Below are positions 45,001-55,788 of a stretch of 64,000 nt of DNA, piece after piece (within the stretch, counting starts at the first letter, position 1; each line of letters opens with the position of its first letter). The stretch is from Tetrastigma voinierianum (taxonomy: Eukaryota; Streptophyta; Magnoliopsida; Vitales; Vitaceae), in contig JAEQBH010003947.1 of NCBI GenBank assembly GCA_016808115.1, positions 62,001 through 126,000 on the forward strand, read 5' to 3'. Made by a program: the position numbers and the translations under genes. The notes under the pieces are model-generated. The model was given only the letters and a program-made list of their open reading frames with translations. It did not search any database and was not told the origin of the DNA.

Positions 45001-45800
45001 CAGTGAGACCGGACCGTCCCATGCCAGTAGTTTGCGAATATGTGGATGTTTTCCAGATGAGCTACTTGGACTACCTCCGCATGAGGATGTGACTCGCATA
45101 GGATTGCCTTGGGTTGAATTGCGGAACTCGAGGTCTAGTTGCAGGGCTATTGGACAGGGGTTTAGTAGGCCGACATTTCACCATGGGCCCGACGGTTCCT
45201 GGTGCGAAGAAGGGCCAAGACCCTTCGACTATGCATTGACTACGAGGCCGGGTTGAACGGGGTTACGATCGAGAATCGGGTACTTATTCACCAGAGGATT
45301 GATGATTTATTGGATCGAGTTGAGAGGAGTGCGAGTCACTCGAATGGGCCTTAACATGAGTTACCATCGACTGAGGTGCGAGGCAGATATCCACTAGGTG
45401 ACGTTTAGGGCGTTATGGGCACTTTGAGTTTGCGGTGATGCCCTTTGGATTGATGAGTGCGCCAGCGGCATTCATGGACCTCTCATGCATGGGCGTTCGA
45501 CCCTATTTAGATCAGGTTTTCTTATTAGTTTTTCGTGGATGACATTTTGATGCACTCGATCGAGTGGGAGCATGGTATCACTTGAAAAATTGTTTTACAG
45601 TGTTGAGACCATCGGTTGTCTTGGCCCCAGAAAAGTTCGGTAAGTGCGCGAGTTTGGCTTGCGGGGTGAGATTTTGGGACACGTGGTGTTAGCATCGGGA
45701 GTGTCGGTCGACTAGAAGGTTAAGGCAATGATGAATTGGAGGAAGCGGATGTCGATCTTCGAGATCGTAGTTTCTTGGGTTAATTTGGGTATTCTGGAGA
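45001..45800 (+). pseudogene. pol: Reverse transcriptase (A5)
   Basis: Pieces include E-D-V-F-P-D-E near 45045, H-F-E-F-A-V-M-P-F-G-L near 45420-45450, P-A-A-F-M-D near 45462-45480, R-P-Y-L-D-Q near 45500 and a shifted F-V-D-D near 45535-45545. They match A1 but keep the P-F-G-L motif that A1 has lost. Frames change at least five times. Confidence 0.8.
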
Positions 45801-46240
45801 TTTGAAAATGGCTGAAGTTGTCCATTGAGAGCGGGATTATAGAATTTCACCTATGGGATATGGACTCCATGGTTGGGACGGCCCTGACCATAGAGAGGAG
45901 TGGTAGGGATACACAGAACACTTAGGATGCAGATTGTTGGTAACAGAGGAGGATCAGCTTTCTCCCCAGTTCGGGGAAGAGGCGAAGACTACCTTGGCAC
46001 TAGTTTCGAGGACTAGGGCCGAGGATTGAGCATGAGTGGCGGGATTTCCCGAGACGGGGATCCCGGGACTTTGGGACAGCACGGAGTCCGATTAGGCTGT
46101 AGACCCGGGGAGAGTATCACAGTTCATTCCTCCAGCCTGTGGGGTTAGAGGCCCAGTTTCAATTTTCGAGTGCTATACAAGCTTCCCGGCCCAACATAGA
46201 TAGGCCGGAGGGCGGAGTGTGGATCGAAGTCAGGGACAGA
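45801..46240 (+). pseudogene. gag: Displaced gag C-terminal half (A5)
   Basis: F-E-N-G is followed by a degenerate S-x-P-L-R segment, an L-W-D-M-D-S-M-V-G segment and REDQLSP in changing frames. This directly follows the R-S-F-L-G-L end of the reverse transcriptase. A proline- and glutamine-rich linker with F-Q-F follows. Same displaced position as in A1 and A2. Confidence 0.62.
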
Positions 46241-46850
46241 TAAGAGTTGTGCATCGGAAGCATGGTGGACCTTAGGGTGGTAGACCTGTTGGTTGCTGAT
46301 TGTCGGGCTTGACATGGATAAGTTGAACCCGTCGGGTTGTCGATGTGTGAACTTTGAAGCGAGTTAATGTTGCTCACGACACGGCATTAGATTTGAACCC
46401 AGAGGTTAAGGCCTTTAGAGAAGTAGTATAGATGTTCTTCCTAGGGTGTAGGGTGAGGGTTGACCTGATGGTCGGATTATAGTGAAATCTCTCCAGTTCT
46501 GCAGCCAGTGGGGACGAGTTGGGGGTGCGTATGGAGTATTACGTTCGCGGGCGCGGTAACATCATGAGTGGGGTGTGTGGAGTGCCTGGTATGGTCATTC
46601 ACCACTCTTGGTGAGTGTGGGTTAGAGTTGGTCTTTAGGACTACCGTCCCGAAGAAGACTCATGGTTGAGATCGGGAAATGCGAGCTCAGTGTAGTAGAA
46701 GCTACCATGTTGCGGAATGTAAAACACACGGTTAAATTATCACATAGACTTAGGTTGAGTGATAGGAGTCGAGGGTGACTCGGGAGTGGATACCCTTTGG
46801 AATTGCATTGGGTATTGTTGGCGCAAGAGCTCGGGGTATAGGATGTCATT
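46241..46850 (+). pseudogene. Displaced protease start and linker (A5)
   Basis: A D-L-R-V-V-D-L-L-V segment near 46270 and a G-L-D-M-D-K-L segment match A2 13855-14037. The region up to 46850 is collinear with A1 7740-8290, including GGTATGGTCATTCACCACTC, and has no recognised function. Confidence 0.45.
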
Positions 46851-47660
46851 CTGTGACATGGACTAGGTTGGCGGTCCATTGGATTATCGCGATGATGACA
46901 GGAGGTTAAGTTTACACACAGTAAAGGGTTGTGTAGGGTTATACGTTAATGCCGGATTATATACACATGTGTTAGAGGACACGCTAAGGCATCGTCTCTG
47001 GGTCATAAGGGTAGAGTTAGTAACCCTTAAAGGAGTCGCCTGCTTGATAATTGCGAGGGCGAGCATGCAGATGGCACCACATGAAGGCGTGTATGGGAGG
47101 CCGTATGGGCTCTGGTTATGTTGGACCAAGGTGGAAGGGCTCCATCTGGGTCGATACGATTAGAAGGTGAGCTTGATGCGATATACGTCTTCTCACGGCT
47201 CGGGCTGCGGAAAGAGCTATGTAGATGTGCGATGTCGACCCTTAGAGTTTGAGGTTGGTGATCACGTTTCCTTGAAGGTGAATCCTAAGAGAGGAGTGGT
47301 GGGTTCGCGGGGAAGCTATCAGTAGAGGTTTGTGCGACACTCAGAGATACCGAAAGGATGGACATGCGTCTGGGTTAGCGTTGCCCAGCATGTAAGGTGT
47401 CCGCGGTGTTGCACGTCTCCATGCTCTGATATATATATACTCGGATCGTCATGTGGTGGATTGGGGACAGATTGAGATTGACACGGATGGGACCTTTGAG
47501 GAGGGACAGTGTGCATTTTGGATAGCCGTGATCGGGTTTGCGACGCCAAGACCGTGAGGCTAGAAAGAGTGCTATGGAGCCTTTGTGGGTGGAGGTCGAC
47601 GTGGGAGCGCGAGGACACGATGCGGGCCCTTTATTCCTTCTTGTTTAGGGATGAAGTCAC
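46851..47660 (+). pseudogene. Integrase C-terminal part and chromodomain (A5)
   Basis: QMAPHEGVYGRPYG at 47065-47110 and the R-P-L-E-F-E-V-G-D-H segment at 47238-47265 mark integrase. STWEREDTMRALYSFLF at about 47595-47645 is the clearest chromodomain end in the window. The polypurine tract follows at 47771. Confidence 0.8.
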
Positions 47661-47782
47661 GTGGTTTAGAGTCGTTAAGCATTTAAATGACTAGTTTACA
47701 TGCATGGTCTGATTGCACATTGTATATGCATGTAAGTGATTGGTGTCTTTGAATTTGGAATGAAATTCCTTTAGGAGGAGAA

Positions 47783-49821
47783 TGTAAGACCAGAAATTCG
47801 ATTTACGGAATAAGGGCAAAATCATGATTTAGATTCTGAGAATTGTAATTTTGGTTAAAAATCAGTAATTAATTCTCTAGATCTCGGATGACAAAACTGA
47901 TTTCATAGTTGGAATCATCTAGTAGAAATCTAGTTAGCAACGTAAATTCGTAATTTTAGGGACGGTCGAATTTACACGTTTCGAGGCATCGCGTTTCGGT
48001 CTTAGTAAATCGGTTTTCGACCGCGACCGAAAACCACATATATGTACTCATGTACCATAAGTGGTATGAGTAAGAGAAATGATGAAAATGGACCGTAGAG
48101 GTAGTGCGGAATATCGATTACAGTAAAAGGGACATAAATGTCATTTTTGGAATGTTAATAGGCTAGATGACAAAAGAGCAAATAGTACTCATCTTCTTCC
48201 TTAAAACACAAAGCAAGCGTGGAAACCCATGGGAGATGCAGTGAGTTCGATTTGAGAGGGTTTTAGAGAGAAGGTGCCTGCCACAGATCGGCGATCCGAC
48301 CGTTGGCGGACTTCGGAGCAAGAAGGGAAAACGTTCTACGCGTGGACCCCGGGTTTGCAAGTTTTTGACAACTCCAAGAGGTAAGATTTTTTCCCTACTT
48401 GGGTTTTTATTCCCATTTTAAGGGTTTTTCCATGTTTCGGTTGGTTTGAGGGCGGGTGATAGTTTGATCGGGATCCCAGAAACATGGGATGGGTGTAGAA
48501 TTTATTTGAGATTTTCTCTTGTGGCCGTGACTGCCCAGAAATAATTAGGGGTTGTTTGGTTGTGATGGGTGTTAATTTGTGCATTAAATGCTTGCTTGAT
48601 ATGCTTTGGGCGGAATGGCGAGTGGATTGGGTTCACTAAGTGAGCAGGTGTTTTGTGATTTTCGGGAGATAGTAAGCGAGGGTTTCCTTATTCGGGAATA
48701 TGTTCCCTAAAAATAGATATTTTTGTGAAATGCGTGTTGAAGTAAGTGATTTAAATTAAATTACTAGTGTATGATCATTAGCCCAGTGAGCTAATTTTGA
48801 TGTGTGATTTAAAGTTTTATGTAAATATATTCATGTATATATATTTGCATGTGATTTATTGAATTAGGCCGACATACATGCATTCCATATGCCTTTGGAA
48901 CATCTAGGAATATAGGAATGAGCAGTGCGCATGAGATAGTCTAGAAACAAGGTTGGGAGGGTAGAAGTCTAAAATGTAAATTATCGGAGGAGTAGTCAAG
49001 TAAATAATATATCAGCGGAAGTCGGGCGGCCCAGTTGATATTTATTCATCGGTAGTCCACAAATTAAGAATATATCAGCCAGATCGGATGACCAGTTGAT
49101 ATATATTCATCGGAGGGTAGTCCACAAACAAACAATTAATATATATCAATCGTCGGAGCGACCCAATTGATATATATTCATCGGAGGGTTGCCACTAATA
49201 AATTAATAATTCTCATACGAGGCTTAGGCGAGTGTGAGAGAGTCGGTGAGGGCTCGAGGATGCGAGTTGGTCACGTAGACATTAGTAGGATCATGCGTTT
49301 GCTTGAATATTTGTTTAAGTGGAACATTACCTTTGCACTTGGGTGGTGAGTAGCCCGCAGGGCGATTCTCCTGCGAGCTTTGGCTCGCGGGTGCATGGGA
49401 TCCCCACTGCAGTCACGGGAGCGTGCGAGGAGACGGTTCTTCCTTGAGGTTGTATTAGAAGAAAGCCGGGTTGTGGCTTTAATGTATACATGTATTAGAA
49501 TTTTCCCTAATTTTAATATATGTTGTATAAGAGTAAAACATTTGAACTCTTGTAACTATTGGGTATATAGTTGACTTCATGGTTAGTATGTATTATGAGG
49601 ATCATTGTGGGCTAAATGGCCTTATTACTCATGTGATTTGATCTCATATTACATATTGGATATATATTAGATTTGTTTGGGACAGGTATATCGATGCATT
49701 TTGGGTAGAGCTCCCCATACAAAGGAGACTGCGGAATTTTCTAAAGTGGCGTCGGGTAACGACCTCCATATTCAGGTGGGTTGTGGATGATCAGCGGATA
49801 CCTGAGTTTTGGGGTGTCACA
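47783..49821 (+). mobile_element. A5 3' LTR
   Basis: It runs from TGTAAGACC to GGGGTGTCACA, 2,039 bp, preceded by TTAGGAGGAGAA. The hairpin array is at 48955-49205. It ends in viral ORF3, just after its first codons. Confidence 0.92.
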
Positions 49822-49863
49822 AAAAATCTCTAGGTCACTGTCCGAAGCATATGTTAAATCCAT
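49822..49863 (-). pseudogene. Start of viral ORF3 (minus), cut by A5
   Basis: The minus ATG at 49863-49861 overlaps the stop of ORF2 as TAATG. Some 14 codons (MDLTYASDS...) remain before the LTR. It probably opened the main polyprotein. Confidence 0.5.
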
Positions 49864-50105
49864 TAATCATCTCCTTCAAACCAGTATTCCTGATCTGAAT
49901 AATAATTATCTATATCCATTGGTTCATAATCATATTCTTTAGAACAATCTTACGGACCGTCTATTTCCTCCCAGCATTTAGTACAATATAAATAAACTAT
50001 ATTGGGTGTCCAATCTACGTTTTCTCTGTCAAATCTAAATCTGTATAAATCGATAATCATAATATAGACTGAATCTGAATTTCTGACTATAAATGTTATT
50101 GTCAT
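49863..50105 (-). pseudogene. Viral ORF2 (minus), about 80 codons with one internal stop
   Basis: The ATG at 50105-50103 overlaps the ORF1 stop as ATGA. The frame runs to TAA at 49865-49863 with a single in-frame TAA near 49949. It has a C-x2-C pair (Y-C-T-K-C-W) and an acidic, tyrosine-rich tail ending G-D-D. Function unknown. Small overlapping ORFs before the polyprotein are known in badnaviruses and tungroviruses. Confidence 0.6.
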
Positions 50106-50613
50106 TTTTTCTTAAAAATCCTACTTATGTCTTCTTTGGAAAATACTTTCCCTTGTTCAAAGGTAGAATAAGGTTCTTCTAATTCCAACATTTTTCGCTT
50201 TAAATCTTCTAAACTAATCTGTATTTCCCTAATCATGGATCCGTAATATTTTACAGTGTTCTGTATAATCTTTAAGCTTTTAATAATCTCATTATTACTG
50301 TCAGGTAAATCTTCATAAGGTAGAATTATTTATGGTTCAATCTTCATCTTCATGATGTTCATTAATGATTTCATATTCGGTCTTAGCAATCGTATAAGGT
50401 TTGAGTTAGTATTCTCAAAGTGGTTTGATTGTATTCTAATCTTATTTGAGTATAAATCCATTCGGTTAATAAATTCTGATTCAGAAACATTTCTAAATTT
50501 CTTTGTTTTAATCTTATGTTTTCTTCTAAAAGTTGCATGCTGTGTTTTAACGAATCTCTCCTCAGTACTAATCTTCTACAAGTTGGACAACTATCAAATC
50601 CTGGGTCTTGCAT
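50103..50613 (-). pseudogene. Viral ORF1 (minus), coiled-coil-like, about 170 codons
   Basis: The minus ATG at 50613-50611 lies 11 bp after the primer site and begins MQDPGFDSCPTCRRLV, with a C-x2-C pair, then a leucine- and glutamine-rich helical stretch. The frame is lost near 50383 and again near 50330, then continues to the ATGA at 50105-50102, where it ends in a lysine cluster. Coiled-coil small proteins of this position are virion-associated in some caulimovirids; here this is only inference. Confidence 0.6.
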
Positions 50614-50623
50614 TCTAATCCTA

Positions 50624-50635
50624 GCTCTGATACCA
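50624..50635 (-). promoter_or_regulatory. Pararetrovirus primer-binding site (Met tRNA), minus strand
   Basis: The minus strand reads TGGTATCAGAGC, a perfect match to the initiator-Met primer site that marks the genome origin in caulimovirids. It lies between leader sequence (50636-50938) and ORF1, which confirms that the sequence is viral and reads leftward. Confidence 0.9.
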
Positions 50636-50938
50636 ATTTTCAATCAGCGGCAGAATCATAAACAAATCTCTAATTTTAATAGTACGGCGGCGTTGTTATA
50701 CAGGAAGTTTCCTGTTTAAACTCCACTAATGTGGGTTCAGGAGGTCTCCAGTTTCCAGCCTGATATACTATTAAATCTAATAATCAATCGAATAATTTTA
50801 TAATTATCACAATTAATCGGAATATAAAAAGTGCTAACAAAATCCATAACATGCATATCATGATGAGAAATATCCAAGCCTTTCATATTATGTTTTTTAA
50901 TAAAATCATTATCTATATAGAAAATAAACACAATTATG
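50636..50938 (-). repeat. Viral leader segment, terminal repeat of 27627-27895
   Basis: About 50658-50938 matches 27627-27895 over its length with few changes (shared blocks include AAACAAATCTCTAATTTTAA and TAATAATCAATCGAATAATT). Both copies have the same orientation, and each abuts an ATT-rich microsatellite on its outer side. This is the terminal redundancy of one viral insert. Confidence 0.85.
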
Positions 50939-50957
50939 GGTCCACTACGCTTCCATT

Positions 50958-50964
50958 ATCATTC

Positions 50965-51020
<56 letters not shown>

Positions 51021-51105
51021 TTCTTTTCTTATTATTATTATTATTCTTATTATTATTATTATTATTATTATTTTTATTATATTATTATTATTATTCTTAT
51101 TATTC

Positions 51106-51156
<51 letters not shown>

Positions 51157-51213
51157 TTATTATTATTATTATTATTATTATTCTTATTATTATTATTATT
51201 ATTTTATTTGGGG
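50958..51213 (+). repeat. Long ATT microsatellite
   Basis: About 250 bp of ATT repeats with occasional TTC or TTTT interruptions. It separates the minus-strand virus (left) from Athila-type element B (right). The frames reading poly-Y, poly-I or poly-L across it are artefacts. Confidence 0.97.
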
Positions 51214-51663
51214 CTCAAGGGCGATCCTCTTTTTCTAAGGTGTCCCATCACTTAGGTGTTGACTTCCTAAGGTACATAGGACTCTTATATGTTGAGTCCG
51301 GAGTCAAAGCATGCCCCGAAGATCACGTGTGTGTGTGTAAGATAGCCTACTTTGGGAATTGGGTTCTTAAGATCTAAAAAGAAAATGGCCAGACATGGTT
51401 AGTTCTTGACTTTACACAACGCAGTCCCAATTGTCAAACAATCTCGGGGTCCCTACTCCATTGAACATGGGTTGTTTACTACAACTCCCTTTTTGTTGCC
51501 ATCATGCTCAAAATTAAGACAAGGATACTCAATACCAATTCTGGAGACTGTCATATTCTAATATGTGCAATTTGCATACATGTAAGTGCATGGGAGACAA
51601 CCTAACACACGCCTAAAAGAAAATTGGCCTAAGCACGCAAAATAACAAAGATAATAAAGAAAA
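51214..51663 (-). other. Distal 3' region of element B
   Basis: Non-coding sequence left of the solo LTR. It is treated as the continuation of B because the solo LTR is flanked by the same GAAAA on both sides. A short CA/GT run is at 51327-51340. No LTR start of B was found, so the true end of B may lie anywhere in this stretch. Confidence 0.5.
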
Positions 51664-53775
51664 TGTGAGACCCTTTAAAAAATCCATGTTTTCTATATGA
51701 TAAAATGGTACTGATTGAAAATCCAAAATTTTTCTAGATCTCTTGATGACCAAACGGACTTCAATCATGTTGAAATCGCTCTCAAGGAATTCTAGTAACC
51801 ACGCCGACTTCAAGTAGATTCCGAGGTGGTCGATTTCAATGCCGAGGCGTAGGTGCCTGATGACACATGGCAAGGTTAGGGGATGCCACATGGCACCCTA
51901 AGAATGTGACACTTGGCAAGATCCATGTGGTCTACTAAAAGGAATGGCTCACAATGAGCCATGTGTGGGGAAAAGGGATCCCATGGCTCACATTGAGCCA
52001 TGTGGTGATGATGTCAAAAAGGGGAATTATGAAATAAGAAAAGAAAAATGGAAAAAAAAAAAAGGAGAGCCAAACCTTTGTTTTGAGGAAATGGGGAGGC
52101 AATTTCCTCCCATTGACCGAATGATTGATTCTCCAAATTGGAGGAGAGAAAGAAAAAGAGAAAATGAGGAGAAAATGAAAGGAAAATGAGAAAGGAGAAA
52201 AGAGAAAAAGAAAAGAAGAGCAAAAAGGAGAAAAGGAACAAGGAAAGAGAAGAATTCGTAGAGAGGAGATGCAGTGGCCAAACATGGAGAAATCCTAGAG
52301 AGAGAACGTCTGACTTCTCTCTAGACGGTAGGCGCATCCAACCGGCCGGATTCTCTCGAGACAAGAAGGGAAGCTGCTTCACACGGAGAGGACAACGCGT
52401 GAACTCCGCTTTTGGGAGTTTCTTCAAACTCCAAGAGGCAGGATATTTCCTACTCGGTTTATTTGTTTCAAAGGCTTTATAATGGTAGGGGTTGCTTGTG
52501 GGAGGCCATGAGAGGCCATGTAAATTAGCTCCATGCTTTAGAATTAAATGGTATGGATTTCATGACCGGTTTCACGAATTGTGGGAGTTAGGGTTTGAAC
52601 TAGAAACCGAAAGTTTCTAGGTATTATGGTTTGTTGATGTGTGTGGAAGTTTGGAACCGATCGTCTATGCTTGCGAGGCCGTGAGGTACCCCCGTTGAAT
52701 GGTCCTAATTTCGAGACCTTGTCAGGTGTTATGGGCTTGCTCGAATAACATGCTAAGTGTGGAAATGATATTGATGCATATTTCCTGATGTATTAATATG
52801 TTTTGCATGGAGTGTAGATTATATGTATAAATTATAATTGTCCATGGGGTGTAAATACCATGTAGTGCTCATTCATGCATGTAATACGAGGAAAATGTAT
52901 CAGATCATGCATCCCATATGCACCTGGCCACATCGCGCCGGTCGATGTAAAAGTGTGGAAGGGTCATTCATCCGTGCTAGTGAGTCACTGACAACTCTAG
53001 AAAAATGGACAAAGTCCAAGGTAGATTCACATGTGTAAATGATCAAAATGATAAATTACATGTTTCATATGTCAAGTAGACTCTCGTGGTGAAAGTCCCA
53101 AAGGTTACTCACGGTTAGACATGAATCCCGACGATGTAAGTTCGTGAAAATGTTCAAAAGGCGTGCGGCGTCCTACGGTGTAAACCCAAACTGTATCTGT
53201 AAAATAAAGGAAAGACTTGATAAATAAATCGAGGGTTGTCCAATGGTTCACTGTGTGGTGTGTGGGATTGGTTTTATTTCACATTTGGCATTCCAGGAGG
53301 GAGCTTGGCTGGGACTCAAGTGGTGAGCATGAGGCCAGATCTCATGTGATGATATAGACATTCATAGAAAATAATTGTATGAAATGTGATCGATTGCTTA
53401 TATACATGCCATTGCATATGCATTTTAGGGGTGGGGAGTAACCCTTGTAGGAAAACTTTCTATCGGGCTTCGCCACCCCTTGCCGTGGGACCCTTTCGTG
53501 CAATGTGGACTATCCAGGGAGACGGTACGCAGAGGTATCTTTGAGAAGAAAGCCGAAATGTGGCTTTAAGTAAATATTTTGTAAATATGTATAAATCTTT
53601 TTGTAGAACAAACATGAAAACTATGAGAATATAGTTGAGATATTTGTTTTATGAGTATGGATGTATGGGCCCCATGTGGCTATTTTACTCAGGTATGCGT
53701 CTCGCAAAACGAGATGTATAGAATTTCCGCAGGTTGACGGGTAGTCAACGGACACCCCGGATTTGGGGCGTCATA
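51664..53775 (+). mobile_element. Diverged solo LTR of the chromovirus type
   Basis: It runs from TGTGAGACCC to GGGGCGTCATA, 2,112 bp, with a perfect 5-bp duplication GAAAA at 51659-51663 and 53776-53780. It shares landmarks with the A-family LTRs (GGGAGTTTCTTCAAACTCC at about 52414, GAAGAAAGCCGAAATGTGGC at about 53553) but is much diverged elsewhere and lacks the hairpin array. No internal region is present. A purine-rich strand runs from about 52138 to 52262. Confidence 0.8.
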
Positions 53776-53930
53776 GAAAAATATGGACGTAATCATGCAA
53801 GAATAGCGAAAATACCCCAAAATAAAACTAAGTAGGTCATACATAGTCAGTCAAAATAAAACTAAGTCAAACCCATACACCCACACCCCCAAACTTAAAA
53901 TAGATAGTGTCCTCAATGGCATAAAGAAAA
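53776..53930 (-). other. Element B polypurine-like segment
   Basis: The minus strand reads TTAAGTTTGGGGGTGTGGG near 53905-53880. A G-rich run of this kind follows the coding region in Athila/Tat elements and may act as a polypurine tract. No LTR start follows directly. Confidence 0.45.
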
Positions 53931-55138
53931 GAAAGCAAAAAGGTAAAGAAATACGTCCTAGATAAAAAAACTAGATCACTACGGTGGTGGCGGTGGTGGT
54001 GCTATGTGGAATGATAGGAGCCGGGCGAAACGTTAGGTGATCTCGTCCCGGGCCGGGCCTGATAAAGAAATGACCTCTCGCCTCGAATGGAGTCCATGTC
54101 CTAGCTCAGAGCAACCCGGTGCTCCTGCGACTCGTCCCAATAAGAGTCGAAGCGGGTGGTGAGAGCATGGATCTGGTCGGCCAGGGACTGGGTCAAACTA
54201 GAGGGGACCTCAGGGTCGCCATCCACTAGGTTGCTCGAGCTGCAGGTGGCCACCGACATCATCGCCAATCTCGGCTATCATCGGTCTCACAATTCGACTA
54301 GTCGAGCTCCCGAACTTCACCCTTGATGTTGAATGGGTAGGGCGTCGCGCACCTACTCCTGAGTCCAACATTCGACCCGGGCTGATCGGGCGAGCTTGAT
54401 CGAGGAGGATGGATCAGGCGCCAAGCAGTAACGCCTGTGAGTCATCTCGATCAACCCCCACTCAATGACCGTCCCGATGTCGAACTAAAGGCCCTTAGTC
54501 ATGGCGCATGCAAGGATCACACCTTGTCCTTGGTCATCGCATTTCAAGATGCGCGGAAGGTTCAATCTTAATAGATGTACCAAACCTTCGCCACGGGCGT
54601 GAGCGCTGTCAAAAAAAATGTGGTGAACTCGCCTCGCCGACTAGCGGGCGCTCCACACGCCCGCCCCGTGTGAGCCCTCGCATCGCCCTCAAAGTCGCAC
54701 ACAGCGCCCGTAATTCGTGACCGTCATTCCTCCACAAATTCGGGAGAATATGTCATGGTCTCGCAGGTCTCCGGTCAACCCACCTACCCCGAACAAACAC
54801 TATAGTGCCGACCCGAATGGCAAGTTGGAGTAGAACTCGAGGACAATCGGGGCCACTCCTAGGGTCGGGGGAGCACACAGGGTCTGCCAACCTCGAGTCT
54901 AGATGGTGTAAGTGAAGAATGCATTGGAGGTCTGAAAACCTTGCTCCAGGATGAAGGAACATATGCAAAGCAACTCATGGTAGAGCCGCTCTACCTCCAG
55001 AGAAATGAAACAACACGGATCCGCCAGAGGGGGAGGTGCTGCCTGGGATGTGGATCTAGAACGGTGTCTCTTGGTTGGGACAATCTTCTTTGGTGCCATA
55101 GTGGTCACTAACGGCTCGAAATCTGAAACAAAATGCAC
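53931..55138 (-). pseudogene. Post-integrase ORF of element B, function unknown
   Basis: The frame 54899-55138 contains MAPKKIVPTKRHRSRSTSQA followed by an R-L-Y-H-E-L-L segment and Q-G-F. A second piece (54753-54968) has VFVRGRWVD. Layout (basic start, then an R-G-F-like and a V-R-G-x-W-V-D motif) resembles the extra ORF found between pol and the 3' LTR in many plant Athila/Tat elements. The rest, to about 54000, is GC-rich and frame-broken. There is no obvious signal peptide or membrane segment, so an envelope role is not supported. Confidence 0.45.
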
Positions 55139-55788
55139 ATAAGAAGCAATAGGAGACGAAGGGGCGCACCAAAAACATTTGGAGGGAAAAAGTGTCCATC
55201 GCGGGTATTTATAAAGGCCTGGAATACAAGCCGCTTCGTCGCGGCGAAGAAAGACATGCTACACAGCCGTGAAGCGTGGTTCGCTACGGTGAAGGCCTAG
55301 CTCGCAGCTTTCTGCCTAAGGAGCTTCAGCCGCGACTAGAAGGTGTGGCCGCAACGGCGGGCGATGGGCCACGGCGAACCAAAAGGCTCGCCTCAAGAAT
55401 TTTCCCTCTGCAGAGGGGAAGCTAGCTTCACCACGGCGGACCAAAAGGTGTGACACTGGGTTTTTGCCCTCCACCTTTAAGATTCATCAAGATATTAAAA
55501 ATAATTAAGGTTATGATGCCCAAAAACGATTTTTTTTTCTATAAAACAGTCAAGAGGAATGGAAGTAATACGAGTTTAGGGAAAGAAAGAAAATCTCACG
55601 GTGCTTGGGTTGCCTCCCAAGAAGCGCTATGTTTAACGTCGTTAGCTCAACAATCCTACATCGTAGAGAACCAAGACCGGAAACAATAATAGAACCCGCT
55701 AGATTTGACTTTGCCGCGCTATCTCTCTTCACCGTGCTCAGAGCTGCAAGTCCCTGCTTCTCACAAAGGGAATGCTCCTCCAAAGTAC
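55139..55788 (-). other. Spacer between integrase and the last ORF of element B
   Basis: The minus strand carries AGCGCTTCTTGGGAGGCAACC near 55632-55612, a signature that follows integrase in Athila/Tat elements. No credible gene is seen. GGCG/GCGGCG repeats lie at 55220-55440. Confidence 0.6.

Larger units (their letters stand above)
43437..49821 (+). mobile_element. Ty3/gypsy chromovirus A5, 5' LTR and primer site missing
   Basis: It starts inside the leader (ATACAATACAGTGATTGTATTG), equal to about 31500 in A3, and runs through gag, pol and a complete 3' LTR. It keeps reverse transcriptase, displaced gag block, integrase and chromodomain, so it is the most complete coding remnant of the family. 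The right flank is minus-strand viral DNA. Confidence 0.88.

Noticed and set aside
28547..49821. A3 and A5 as one LTR-int-LTR-int-LTR element in a single site
   Set aside because: The outer flanks (CATAT on the left, AAAAAATCTC on the right) do not form a target duplication, and the viral flanks belong to different parts of the genome. Two separate insertions fit better.
50851..51255. Frames of poly-Tyr, poly-Ile and poly-Leu
   Set aside because: They are translations of the ATT microsatellite.
52014..52482. Several 80-137 codon frames rich in Phe/Ser or Lys/Glu
   Set aside because: They arise from the purine-rich tract of the solo LTR read on either strand; no domain is seen.
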